Below are positions 1-7,578 of a DNA stretch of 64,000 nucleotides, piece by piece. Position 1 is the stretch's first letter. The number at the start of each line of letters is the position of its first letter. The DNA is from Bradyrhizobium sp. sBnM-33 (GTDB taxonomy: Bacteria; Pseudomonadota; Alphaproteobacteria; Rhizobiales; Xanthobacteraceae). The stretch covers positions 8,060,001-8,124,000 of the forward strand of contig NZ_CP136624.1 of NCBI RefSeq assembly GCF_032917945.1. The letters run 5' to 3'. The position numbers and the translations under genes are program-made. The notes beneath the pieces were generated by a model that saw nothing but the letters and a program-made list of their open reading frames with translations, was not told the origin of the DNA and ran no database searches.

Positions 1-113
1 CCATCCACGCCTGCGAGCGCTATTACCCCGCGTTCCAGTTCGTGGTCTGGGCCGGCAAGACCGCCACGGAAGCCATGAGCGCCGCCATGTTCGATACCGA
101 GGGCGAGGCTTAG
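1..113 (+). CDS. YbjN-domain protein, C-terminal end only (partial)
   Basis: An open frame enters from the left edge and stops with TAG at 111-113. The visible 36 residues include ERYYPAFQFVVWAG and end in an acidic tail. This looks like the C-terminus of the YbjN-type proteins (fold related to type III chaperones) that commonly precede proC in Bradyrhizobium; that context is from memory. The start and most of the protein lie outside the window, so nothing can be said of function beyond the family. A palindromic repeat separates it from proC. Confidence 0.7.
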   Translation, partial: IHACERYYPAFQFVVWAGKTATEAMSAAMFDTEGEA

Positions 114-150
114 GCCTTTCCATCGTCGCGGCCGCCTCCGCACACTGGAT

Positions 151-275
151 GTCGTCGCCACGAACGCGGGGACCCATACGCCGTGGCGCCAATTATGCAG
201 GACGGCGCTTGTTGCAGATATCTTGATCCACTAGAACCGCCTGTGGTTATGGGTCCCCGCGTTCGCGGGGACGAC
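151..275. repeat. Inverted-repeat element between YbjN gene and proC
   Basis: Arms of 28 bp at 151-178 and 248-275 are inverted copies with two mismatches. The right arm contains the perfect hairpin CCCCGC-GTT-CGCGGGG. The element ends 22 bases before the proC ATG, so it lies in the proC leader or promoter region. Confidence 0.8.
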
Positions 276-297
276 CCTTGCACTTGTGGTGACGCCT

Positions 298-1119
298 ATG
301 AGTACCACCAACGCACTTCAAAACCTCCACGGCACCATCGCGCTGGCCGGCGCGGGCAAGATGGGCGGAGCGATGCTGACCGGCTGGCTGGCCGGCGGTC
401 TCGATGCGAACCGCGTGATTGTCGTCGAGCCTCACCCGTCCGACGAGATCAAGGCCCTCGTCGCCAAAGGTATCCGCCTCAACCCCAAGGACGCCGGCAC
501 GGTCGATACGCTGGTGATGGCGGTGAAGCCGCAGACGTTCCGCGAAGCGGGGCCGGCGCTGAAGTCCCTCGTCGGAGCGAAGACGCTCGTCGTCTCGATC
601 ATGGCAGGCACGACGATTGCGGCACTTGAAGAAGTCTGCGGCGACGTGGTGGTTCGCGCGATGCCGAACACGCCGGCCGCGATCGGCCGCGGCATCACAG
701 TTGCAGTATCAGCAAAAAATGTCAGCGCCGCGCAGCGCGCCACGGCCGATGCGCTGCTGCGCGCCACCGGCTCGGTCGAGTGGGTCGAGGACGAAAGCCT
801 GATGGATGCGGTGACCGCCGTATCCGGCTCCGGCCCGGCCTACGTGTTCCTGCTCGCCGAAGAACTCGCACGCGCCGGCGTCGAGGCCGGCCTGCCGGTG
901 GAGCTTGCGACAAAGCTCGCGCGCGAGACCGTCGCGGGCTCCGGCGAATTGCTGTACCGCTCGGACCTTGCTTCGGCCACGCTGCGTCAGAACGTCACCT
1001 CGCCCGGCGGCACCACCGCGGCCGCCCTCGAGGTGCTGATGGCCAAGGACGGCCTGCAGCCGCTGATGATCCGCGCGATCGCCGCGGCAACGAAGCGCTC
1101 GAAGGAATTGGCGAAGTAG
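298..1119 (+). CDS. proC: Pyrroline-5-carboxylate reductase
   Basis: ProC reduces 1-pyrroline-5-carboxylate to proline with NAD(P)H in the cytoplasm, the last step of proline synthesis. The 273-residue protein has the N-terminal Rossmann motif GAGKMGGAM, the MPNTPA segment, and the C-terminal signature (SGSGPAYVF near the middle, then VTSPGGTTAAAL). Length and motif order are normal for the family. I chose ATG 298; a GTG at 286 in frame would add four residues but begins only 11 bases after the repeat arm. A short repeat follows the stop, between this gene and the convergent thioesterase gene. Confidence 0.96.
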   Translation: MSTTNALQNLHGTIALAGAGKMGGAMLTGWLAGGLDANRVIVVEPHPSDEIKALVAKGIRLNPKDAGTVDTLVMAVKPQTFREAGPALKSLVGAKTLVVSIMAGTTIAALEEVCGDVVVRAMPNTPAAIGRGITVAVSAKNVSAAQRATADALLRATGSVEWVEDESLMDAVTAVSGSGPAYVFLLAEELARAGVEAGLPVELATKLARETVAGSGELLYRSDLASATLRQNVTSPGGTTAAALEVLMAKDGLQPLMIRAIAAATKRSKELAK

Positions 1120-1130
1120 TTCGTAGTCGC

Positions 1131-1237
1131 CGTAGGGTGGGCAAAGCGACTTGTCCGCCGTAGCTCAATGAAGGCGGTGCCCACCACCGCAAGCACGGTG
1201 CCGGATGGTGGGCACGCTATGCTTTGCCCACCCTACG
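1131..1237. repeat. Palindromic element ending in CCCACCCTACG, copy 1
   Basis: A perfect 17-bp inverted repeat, 1131-1147 and 1221-1237, bounds a 107-bp element between the convergent proC and thioesterase genes. A related copy lies at 57036-57130. It could fold as a hairpin at the 3' end of both transcripts. Confidence 0.8.
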
Positions 1238-1252
1238 GCTCCGAGCAAGCCG

Positions 1253-1648
1253 CTACTTCCCCGCAAGTCTTTTTGTAAACGTCTCGACATTGACGAGGCC
1301 GCGGGCATGGCGGCCGTCGCCGATCTTGCGTTGGCCCTCGAAGGCTTCGACCTCAAAGCGGATCACGCGGCGCTCGACTGCTGCGACCTTTCCCGTAACG
1401 CGCACCGTCGCACCAACCAGCGACGCGCCGAGGTGGCGGATGTCGACTTCGGTGCCAACCGTGATCCAGCCGGGCTGAAGATGGCTACGGATGGCGTCGC
1501 TCGCCGCCATCTCCATTTCCAGGATCATCATCGGCGTCGCATAGACCATCGGCATATCAGGCACGAAATGCCCGACGGTGCGCTCGGGCGGCACAACCAG
1601 CGTCCGTTCCGCGCTCATGCCGATTTTAATGAAGTCGCGTGCGTCCAT
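1253..1648 (-). CDS. FlK-like hot-dog thioesterase family protein
   Basis: A 131-residue single hot-dog domain protein, predicted to hydrolyse an acyl-CoA thioester. It aligns along its length with the fluoroacetyl-CoA thioesterase FlK: VVPPERTV near residue 18, then T38, E46 and H72, whose spacing (8 and 26 residues) equals the FlK triad T42/E50/H76. The segment between the PP pair and T38 is six residues shorter than in FlK and lacks the lid phenylalanines used there for fluorine selection, so the substrate is probably different. ATG 1648 is chosen because the frame upstream runs into a repeat element. The gene lies upstream of nothing obvious in fluoroorganic metabolism; its neighbours are proC and a tautomerase gene. 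Confidence 0.8.
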   Translation of the reverse strand: MDARDFIKIGMSAERTLVVPPERTVGHFVPDMPMVYATPMMILEMEMAASDAIRSHLQPGWITVGTEVDIRHLGASLVGATVRVTGKVAAVERRVIRFEVEAFEGQRKIGDGRHARGLVNVETFTKRLAGK

Positions 1649-1663
1649 GGGAATGACTTTCTT

Positions 1664-1794
1664 TCCCTCTCCTCTTGTGGGAGAGGGTGGCTTCGCGAAG
1701 CGAAGACGGGTGAGGGGTCTTCTCTCCACGGATAGAAACCCCTCATCCGTCGCGGACTGCGTCCGCGCCACCTTCTCCCACAAGGGGAGAAGGA
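1664..1794. repeat. Long imperfect inverted-repeat element
   Basis: Two arms of about 55 bases, 1664-1720 and 1740-1794, carry CTTGTGGGAGA and its complement plus GGGTGAGGGG / CCCCTCATCC. The element fills the gap between the tautomerase and thioesterase genes, both on the minus strand, and starts 16 bases upstream of the thioesterase ATG. Confidence 0.75.
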
Positions 1795-1804
1795 AGAGAC
1801 CGCG

Positions 1805-2017
1805 CTACTTCTTCGCTTCCGCAGCCGCCGCGGCGCGCTCCACAAAGGTCTTGCCGCCCTTCATTTTGTGGGCCAATGGCGCTTCGTTGATCTGGATCAC
1901 GACCGCATCGGCATCGACCCCGAGATTCTTGACCAGCGCCTGGGTGATGTCGCGCATCATGCCGGCCTTCTGCTCGTCGGTGCGGCCAGCAGCCATGCTC
2001 ACAGTAATCTCAGGCAT
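1805..2017 (-). CDS. 4-oxalocrotonate tautomerase family protein
   Basis: A 70-residue small tautomerase. After removal of Met the N-terminus is PEITVSMAAGRT, giving the catalytic Pro1 and the Arg11 of the 4-OT family. The second arginine of classical 4-OT (Arg39) is not evident at its position, so keto-enol tautomerisation is likely but the substrate is unknown. ATG 2017 is supported by GGGAG nine bases upstream and by the need for proline at position 2. A Lys/Ala-rich end (ERAAAAAEAKK) follows the conserved core. It lies between hisS and the thioesterase gene, flanked by repeats on both sides. Confidence 0.88.
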   Translation of the reverse strand: MPEITVSMAAGRTDEQKAGMMRDITQALVKNLGVDADAVVIQINEAPLAHKMKGGKTFVERAAAAAEAKK

Positions 2018-2051
2018 TGGTAATGCTCCCTTTTTTTGCTTACTCGCCAAA

Positions 2052-2160
2052 CCACTATTGCCGGGCATAGTAGTCTGCCCACGCAGACTACGTAACTTTG
2101 TCTGCGCCCGGCAATCCATCATTTTGAACATGGACACGCGGGTCAAGCCCGCGTATGACG
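2052..2160. repeat. Nested hairpin repeat between hisS and tautomerase gene
   Basis: A perfect 9-bp hairpin GTAGTCTGC-CCAC-GCAGACTAC (2070-2091) lies inside a second inverted pair ATTGCCGGGC / GCCCGGCAAT (2057-2066, 2106-2115). It is followed by ACGCGGG-TCAA-CCCGCGT and ATGACG, which resembles one half of the hairpin family found at 38.6, 42.0 and 56.7 kb. Confidence 0.7.
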
Positions 2161-2167
2161 AAATCAG

Positions 2168-3640
2168 CTATCCCCACTTCACGTCATGGCGCGACAGCAC
2201 CTCGCGCACTTTTGCAACGATCTCGCTCTCAGCGCAGGAAAACTGCGCCGGGCGGGTCTCGCGCCATTCCTGATTGGAAGCGATGGCGGCGGCGGCCTTC
2301 GCGCCCTCGATCAGATCCTTGATCTGGATTTCGCTGCGCGCCTTCTCATCCGAACCCTGGATGATGACGCAGGGCGAGTTGCGACGGTCGGCATATTTGA
2401 GCTGGTTACCCATGTTTTTTGGGTTGCCGAGATAGAGCTCGGCGCGGATGTTCGCATTGCGAAGCTCGGCAACCATCTTCTGGTAGTCGGCGACACGATC
2501 GCGATCGAACACGGTGACCACAACCGGTCCGAACTCGGGCCTGGTGTCGAGCTTGCCCAGCATCGTCAGCGCCACCTGCAACCGCGACACGCCTATGGAG
2601 AAACCCGTCGCCGGCACCAGCTCGCCGCGGAAACGCGAGACGAGACCATCGTAGCGGCCACCGCCGCCAACCGAGCCGAAGCGCACTGGGCGACCTTTCT
2701 CGTCCTTGGTTTCGAGGGTGAGTTCGGCCTCGTAAACGGGACCGGTGTAATATTCGAGGCCGCGCACAACAGAAGGATCGATCACGATACGATCCGCCCC
2801 ATAGCCCGACGCCGTCACCAATTTGCTGATCGCATCGAGCTCGTCGCGGCCTTCCTGTCCGATCTTGCTATCGCGCAGCCTCGCATCAATTTGTGCGCCT
2901 TGTTCGATCGCACCTACGACTAATGCGATGTCATCAGGCTTCAGCCCGGCGCCTTTGGTAAAGTCACCCGACTCGTCCTTGCGACCCTCGCCCAACAATT
3001 GCTGCACGCCGGAAATGCCGAGCCGATCAAGCTTGTCGATCGCGCGCATCACCGTCAGCCATTGTCCGTCATCGGCGATGCCAAGCGCGTCTCTCACACC
3101 ATCAAGCACCTTGCGATTATTCACCTTCACCACATAGGAGCCGCGCGGAATGCCCAGCGCTTCCATCGTGTCCGCAGCCATCATGCACATCTCGGCGTCC
3201 GCCGCCGGCGAGGCGGAGCCGACGGTATCTGCATCGAACTGCATGAACTGGCGGAAGCGGCCGGGACCCGGCTTTTCGTTGCGATAGACGTAACCCGCAC
3301 GGTAGCTGCGATAAGGCTTCGGCAACGCGTCGAAATTCTCCGCCACATAGCGCGCCAGCGGCGCCGTCAGATCATAGCGCAACGAAATCCACTGCTCGTC
3401 GTCGTCCTGGAACGAAAACACGCCCTCATTCGGCCGATCCTGGTCGGGCAGGAATTTGCCGAGCGCGTCGGTGAACTCCATTGCCGGCGTTTCCACCGGC
3501 TCAAAACCGTAGCGCTCGTAGACCTCGCGGATTTTCTCGACCATCTGGCGCGTGGCGGCAATCGCAGCCGGGCCACGATCTTCCAGCCCGCGCGGCAGCC
3601 GCGCCTTCAGTTTCTGGGATTTTTTGGGTTTTTCAGCCAT
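2168..3640 (-). CDS. hisS: Histidyl-tRNA synthetase
   Basis: HisRS charges tRNA-His in the cytoplasm. The 490-residue class II enzyme shows motif 2 around [14 protein letters not shown], the histidine-specific loop GLEYYTG in the second half, motif 3 GGGRYDGL, then the anticodon-binding domain (VVVTVFDRD to the end). It carries a short basic N-terminal extension ([18 protein letters not shown]) before the catalytic core. A paralogue without tRNA function, hisZ, occurs in the same window at 60.1 kb; the anticodon-binding domain and the Arg-rich motif 2 mark this copy as the true synthetase. Confidence 0.97.
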   Translation of the reverse strand: MAEKPKKSQKLKARLPRGLEDRGPAAIAATRQMVEKIREVYERYGFEPVETPAMEFTDALGKFLPDQDRPNEGVFSFQDDDEQWISLRYDLTAPLARYVAENFDALPKPYRSYRAGYVYRNEKPGPGRFRQFMQFDADTVGSASPAADAEMCMMAADTMEALGIPRGSYVVKVNNRKVLDGVRDALGIADDGQWLTVMRAIDKLDRLGISGVQQLLGEGRKDESGDFTKGAGLKPDDIALVVGAIEQGAQIDARLRDSKIGQEGRDELDAISKLVTASGYGADRIVIDPSVVRGLEYYTGPVYEAELTLETKDEKGRPVRFGSVGGGGRYDGLVSRFRGELVPATGFSIGVSRLQVALTMLGKLDTRPEFGPVVVTVFDRDRVADYQKMVAELRNANIRAELYLGNPKNMGNQLKYADRRNSPCVIIQGSDEKARSEIQIKDLIEGAKAAAAIASNQEWRETRPAQFSCAESEIVAKVREVLSRHDVKWG

Positions 3641-3700
3641 GGCGGCTAGGTATCAGCCGAGGCGCGGCAGGGCAACCCGGGCCCAATGCATGAGCGTCCC

Positions 3701-4225
3701 TTAAGGGTTTTCCAGCCTCGCGCGAAGGGCATCGGCGTCGGCCTTCGGCAATGATTTCAAAAGCGGCCGGATGGTCTCGCCGCCGACGATCTTTCCGTTC
3801 CGCATGAACATCCAGTCCGAGATGTCGGCTTCCTTGAACTCGGCTACGTCCCCTGCCCGCCTGCCCGGCAAATCGCGCGGCACATTGCCGAACCTCCCCG
3901 AATAACGGCCGTCCGCGATCTTCTTCACATCGACCATCCAGATGTGCTCGCCATTATTTTTCGGATTCGGAAAGCGCACCTTGAGGGAGTGACCGGTCTC
4001 CGACGGTTTTGGCGCGTCGTAGGAGGCCCAGAACGTCGGTAGTGTGGCCCGTCCCTTTGCGATCGCGGCATTCATCTCCGCGTTGGCAGAGCTAAGATCG
4101 ATCACCGGGGAGCGATCCTGGGCGCTGACGTTCGTTTTGGGGACACCAAGAAACGCGAAGATCGCCATGGCGGCGACCAGCACCAGGCTTTTGGAAAATT
4201 TTGAGTGGGTCGAGGTCATCGTCAT
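3701..4225 (-). CDS. Exported DUF2314 domain protein
   Basis: A 174-residue protein with an N-terminal signal peptide (basic start, hydrophobic LVLVAAMAIFAFLG, predicted cleavage after SAQ near residue 36). The rest matches the DUF2314/YegJ pattern: HIWMVDV, GRYSGRFGN, then a region ending DWMFMRNGKIVGG. The function of this domain is not known; the signal peptide places it in the periplasm. ATG 4225 is followed by a second in-frame ATG at 4219; the sequence does not decide between them. It lies 60 bases upstream of hisS on the same strand but probably has its own transcript. Confidence 0.82.
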   Translation of the reverse strand: MTMTSTHSKFSKSLVLVAAMAIFAFLGVPKTNVSAQDRSPVIDLSSANAEMNAAIAKGRATLPTFWASYDAPKPSETGHSLKVRFPNPKNNGEHIWMVDVKKIADGRYSGRFGNVPRDLPGRRAGDVAEFKEADISDWMFMRNGKIVGGETIRPLLKSLPKADADALRARLENP

Positions 4226-4328
4226 CGCTTCACCAGGCCATCCGCAATCCGGGAAGTTGGTCGCGCTGAGTTGCCGAAGAGTTCACGGCTCCTGCAATTG
4301 CACACCGCGGAACGCAGTGGTTTGGTCT

Positions 4329-4425
4329 CTTCGTTCGAGTGCGCGGCTTACCCCTCTCCCCAGCCCTCCCCCCGCAAGGGGGGAGGGAGCCTTACCAGTG
4401 TGCTCACTTCACATTGCATCACGGC
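4329..4425. repeat. Dispersed repeat A, copy 1
   Basis: Begins TCTTCGTTCGAGTGCGCGGC, contains the GC hairpin CCCTCCCCCC-GCAA-GGGGGGAGGG and ends near CATCACGGC. A second copy with the same start and end occurs at 59862-59956. Together with repeat B it fills the 364-base gap between the DUF2314 gene and ilvE; I see no gene there. Confidence 0.75.
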
Positions 4426-4441
4426 TACTGCTTAACACTGG

Positions 4442-4547
4442 TTAGGGACGCACCGGCGGAGGGGTTCCCTCCCCCTTGCGGGGTCCGAGACGAGCGAAGC
4501 TCGCTCGCGGGTTAGGGAGAGGGATGCCACTTGCTCCGCTGCCAGAC
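4442..4547. repeat. Dispersed repeat B, copy 1
   Basis: Contains CCTTGCGGGGTCCGAGACGA, then GCGAAGCTCGC and ends TTGCTCCGCTGCCAGAC. A nearly identical copy is at 59691-59795. Here repeat B follows repeat A; at 59.7 kb it precedes it. Confidence 0.75.
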
Positions 4548-4589
4548 TAATGCGCGATGACGCTTTTCAATTGCACGGGAGCCCCTACC

Positions 4590-5483
4590 TCACGCCGCCG
4601 CGGCGGCGGTGCCCTTCGGCTGCACTTCGGCGGCATAATCCGCCATCAACTGCTCGGAGATCTTGCCGGGGGTGAATTTCCACTGCGCGATCTCAGAGAC
4701 CGGCGTCACTTCGGCGGCAGTGCCGGTGATGAAGCACTCGGTGAAGCCGTCGAGTTCCTCCGGCATGATGCGGCGCTCGATCACCTCAAGGCCGCGGCGA
4801 CTGGCCAGGTCGATCGCGGTGGCGCGGGTGATGCCGGCGAGGAAGCAGTCGGCGATCGGCGTGTGGATCTTGCCGTCCTTGACGAAGAAGACGTTGGCGC
4901 CGGTGCATTCGGCCACCCGGCCCTGCCAGTCCAGCATCATGGCGTCCGCATAGCCGGCGCGCTCCGCCTTGTGCTTACTGATGGTGCAGATCATGTAGAG
5001 GCCGGACGCCTTCGCCATCGCCGGGATCGTCGCCGGATCTGGCCGCCGATATTCGGCCATGCACATCCGGATGCCCTTCAGCTTCTCGGCCGGATCGAAA
5101 TAGCTCGGCCAATCCCAGGCGGCGATGGCGAGATGGATGGTGTTGGTCGGAGCTGACACACCCATCATCTCCGAACCGCGCCAGGCGATCGGGCGCAGAT
5201 AGGCGTCGGGCAGATTGTTCTTGTCGATGACCAATTGCTTGGCAGCGTCGATTTCGGCCACCGAGTACGGAATCTCGAAGTCGAGAATATTGGCCGAGGC
5301 CTTCAGCCGCTCGGAATGCTCGGCGCTCTTGAAAGCCTTGCCGCCATAGGCGCGCTCGCCCTCGAACACGCAGCTCGCATAGTGCAGGCCATGGGTCAGG
5401 ATGTGAACATTCGCATCAGCCCACGGCACCAGCCTGCCATCGTACCAGATGACGCCATCGATCTTGTCGAACGAAACTCCCAT
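4590..5483 (-). CDS. ilvE: Branched-chain amino acid aminotransferase (first of two)
   Basis: A fold-type IV PLP enzyme of 297 residues that should interconvert branched-chain 2-oxo acids and Leu, Ile or Val with glutamate. Visible marks are VIWYDGRLVPW at the start, HGLHYASCVFEGERAY (substrate-side loop), KASGLYM with the candidate PLP lysine, ECTGANVFFVKDG and TGTAAEVTPV for phosphate binding. ATG 5483 has GGGAGGAGG immediately upstream at good spacing; an in-frame ATG at 5513 would add ten residues and lacks such a site. It sits 126 bases downstream of a second aminotransferase gene of a different subtype. Confidence 0.92.
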   Translation of the reverse strand: MGVSFDKIDGVIWYDGRLVPWADANVHILTHGLHYASCVFEGERAYGGKAFKSAEHSERLKASANILDFEIPYSVAEIDAAKQLVIDKNNLPDAYLRPIAWRGSEMMGVSAPTNTIHLAIAAWDWPSYFDPAEKLKGIRMCMAEYRRPDPATIPAMAKASGLYMICTISKHKAERAGYADAMMLDWQGRVAECTGANVFFVKDGKIHTPIADCFLAGITRATAIDLASRRGLEVIERRIMPEELDGFTECFITGTAAEVTPVSEIAQWKFTPGKISEQLMADYAAEVQPKGTAAAAA

Positions 5484-5585
5484 GGCCTCCTCCCGGATTG
5501 GCGCTGTTTCCATTAGCCAAGCGTCAGCCTCGCGCGACTCGACGAGACGCGTGCTACCGAGCGCTTAAAGTGATCTATCGCTTAA

Positions 5586-5606
5586 GCGGCGGAATAATTC
5601 CGCCGC
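5586..5606 (-). terminator. Hairpin after the second aminotransferase gene
   Basis: A perfect 9-bp stem GCGGCGGAA / TTCCGCCGC with a 3-base loop lies four bases past the stop of the 5610-6686 gene. No T-run follows, so it may be a pause or processing site and not an intrinsic terminator. Confidence 0.4.
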
Positions 5607-5609
5607 CGG

Positions 5610-6686
5610 TCACAGGACCTTTCGGATCCAGTCGTGCGGGTCCGCTGCGCGACCGTACTGGATATCCACGAGCTTCTTGCGCAGCCCCATGGCCACAGGC
5701 CCGGCGACGCCGCCGCTGATCTGAAAATCGCCACTCGCCGAACACACCTTGCCGATCGGCGAGATGACGGCCGCGGTGCCGCAGGCGAACGCCTCTTTCA
5801 GCTTGCCGCTGGCGGCATCCGCGCGCCACTGCTCGATCGTGTAGAGTTCCTCGCGCACGGGCGTGCCGGAATCCTTCGCGAGCGCGATGATTGAATCGCG
5901 GGTGATGCCCGGGAGGATCGTGCCGAGCGGCGGTGTCAGCAGCGAGCCGTCGTCAAACACGAAGAAGACGTTCATGCCGCCGAGTTCCTCGATGTAGCGG
6001 CGCTCGATCGCGTCGAGAAAAACCACCTGATCGCAGCCGTGCTCGATGGCCTCGGCCTGCGCGCGCAGGCTCGCGGCGTAATTGCCGCCGCATTTGACGG
6101 CGCCGGTGCCGCCGATCGCGGCGCGCGTGTAGTTCTCCGACACCCAGATCGACACCGGCGCAGGTCCGCCCTTGAAATAGGAGCCGACCGGCGAGGCGAT
6201 GACGGCGAAGATGTATTCCGCCGATGGCTTCACGCCGAGGAATATCTCGCTCGCGATCATGAAGGGCCGCAAATAGAGACTGCCCTCGCCGCCAGGTATC
6301 CAGGCGCTGTCGATGCGCACGAGCTGCTCGACCGCTTCGATGAAGATAACCTCGGGTAGCGGCGCCATGGCCATGCGCTCAGCCGAACTGTTAAAGCGCC
6401 TCGCGTTGGCGTCGGGGCGGAACAGGTTCACGCCGTTGTCGCGCTTGTAGGCCTTGAGGCCTTCGAAAATCTCCTGCGCGTAGTGCAGGACGGCCGTGGC
6501 CGGATCGAGGGGAAAATTCGCGCGGGATTCGACCCGCGCGTCATGCCAGCCGTTCGCCTGATTGTAGCGGACGATGGCCATGTGATCGGTGAAAATCCGA
6601 CCGAAGCCCGGGTCCACGAGCTTGGCCGCGCGCTCCTTTTCAGGAGTTGGATTCGCCGCAGGCCGGATTTCGAATTTCAAACTCAT
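5610..6686 (-). CDS. Branched-chain aminotransferase, type II
   Basis: A 358-residue fold-type IV aminotransferase of the longer BCAT II subtype, expected to act in synthesis or breakdown of Val, Leu and Ile. It has HYAQEIFEGLKAY near residue 80, YLRPFMIAS, the PLP-lysine region AVKCGGNYAASL, and the ELGGMNVFFV and GTAAVISPIG phosphate-binding loops. ATG 6686 is chosen because MSLKFEIRP is where homologues begin and AAGGGA precedes it; an upstream frame to 6794 runs through a 15-bp tandem repeat (6760-6789) and encodes a low-complexity KSRP stretch. It is divergent from a MarR regulator gene 343 bases away. Confidence 0.93.
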   Translation of the reverse strand: MSLKFEIRPAANPTPEKERAAKLVDPGFGRIFTDHMAIVRYNQANGWHDARVESRANFPLDPATAVLHYAQEIFEGLKAYKRDNGVNLFRPDANARRFNSSAERMAMAPLPEVIFIEAVEQLVRIDSAWIPGGEGSLYLRPFMIASEIFLGVKPSAEYIFAVIASPVGSYFKGGPAPVSIWVSENYTRAAIGGTGAVKCGGNYAASLRAQAEAIEHGCDQVVFLDAIERRYIEELGGMNVFFVFDDGSLLTPPLGTILPGITRDSIIALAKDSGTPVREELYTIEQWRADAASGKLKEAFACGTAAVISPIGKVCSASGDFQISGGVAGPVAMGLRKKLVDIQYGRAADPHDWIRKVL

Positions 6687-7029
6687 TCCCTTGCTTCCCG
6701 CTATTGGACATCGGCGCCCATTGGCGCCGGCATGCTTCTTCGGGCCTGCCGGCTCAGTAGGCCTGGACTTCACAGGTCTGGACTTCACCATCACCGGCCT
6801 TGCGGCCGGCTTCCGTCGCCGTCATGTCGGTCGAGGACATGCTTTTGCGGGATGCCGAAGTCCAGTATGTTTGCCGAAATGCCGCTCGACAATCGCACGG
6901 TAATCCATTTGCGGCCGTTGCCGCCATCGCTGGCTTTTTCCGGCTGCCTGACACGTAACCAGGTTCGAAACGACCTAAAGTTTCGTTGTGGCTGCCAGTT
7001 TTGTAACATTGAACCCAAGATATGTCAAC
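6687..7029. other. Intergenic region between divergent aminotransferase and MarR genes
   Basis: This 343-base gap holds a 15-bp tandem duplication (GGCCTGGACTTCACA at 6760-6774, one-letter variants at 6775-6789), a hairpin CCGGCC-TTGC-GGCCGG just after it, and a 6-bp inverted repeat near the MarR start. I see no convincing gene. Promoters for both flanking genes should lie here. Confidence 0.6.
6966..6985. promoter_or_regulatory. Candidate MarR operator (inverted repeat)
   Basis: CGAAAC (6966-6971) and GTTTCG (6980-6985) form a perfect inverted repeat with an 8-base A/T-richer spacer, 44 bases upstream of the MarR ATG and in the divergent promoter region. Size and position fit a dimeric MarR binding site. 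This is inference only. Confidence 0.35.
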
Positions 7030-7578
7030 ATGACTGACGTAAATTTCTCAAAGAGTACCACGGCTCCCGATTCGCAGGGGACCGCCAGCCCTGCCCCTCG
7101 GACCGGCGAGATGCGTTGGGACATTATCGAACTGCTGTTCTTCGCCTACCGCGACTTCGTCGGCGACGCCGACCAAGAGCTTGAGGCCTTCGGGTTCGGC
7201 CGCGCCCATCACCGCGTGATGCATTTCGTCTACCGCTACCCCGGCCTCAAGGTCGCCGACCTCCTGGACGTGTTGCGGATCACCAAGCAGTCGCTTGGCC
7301 GGGTGCTCAAGCAGCTGCTGGACGAGGGCTACATCATCCAGAAGACCGGCAATAACGACCGCCGGCAGCGCCTTCTTTACGCCACCCCGAAGGGCGAAGC
7401 GTTGGTGGCAAAGCTCGCAGGGCTGCAGACCGATCGCATCACCCGCGCGCTCCGGGACATCAATCCCGAAGGCGTCGCGGCGATCAGCGCGTTCCTGCGC
7501 GCGATGATCGATCGCGACGACCCCGACAAGGTGTTGGAGGCGATCTTCGGGATCGGCAGCAAGAAGCCAAGGGAGTGA
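7030..7578 (+). CDS. MarR family transcriptional regulator
   Basis: A 182-residue winged-helix regulator. After a 30-residue variable N-terminus come the MarR dimer and DNA-binding elements: FGFGRAHHRVMHFV, LLDVLRITKQSLGRVLKQLL as recognition helix region, then the beta wing around NNDRRQRLLYATPKG. MarR proteins usually repress neighbouring genes and respond to a small ligand or redox signal. It leads a three-gene run: its stop overlaps the response regulator start, so regulation and signal transduction genes are co-transcribed. ATG 7030 is preferred over GTG at 6988, which would place the candidate operator at its own start. Confidence 0.93.
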   Translation: MTDVNFSKSTTAPDSQGTASPAPRTGEMRWDIIELLFFAYRDFVGDADQELEAFGFGRAHHRVMHFVYRYPGLKVADLLDVLRITKQSLGRVLKQLLDEGYIIQKTGNNDRRQRLLYATPKGEALVAKLAGLQTDRITRALRDINPEGVAAISAFLRAMIDRDDPDKVLEAIFGIGSKKPRE

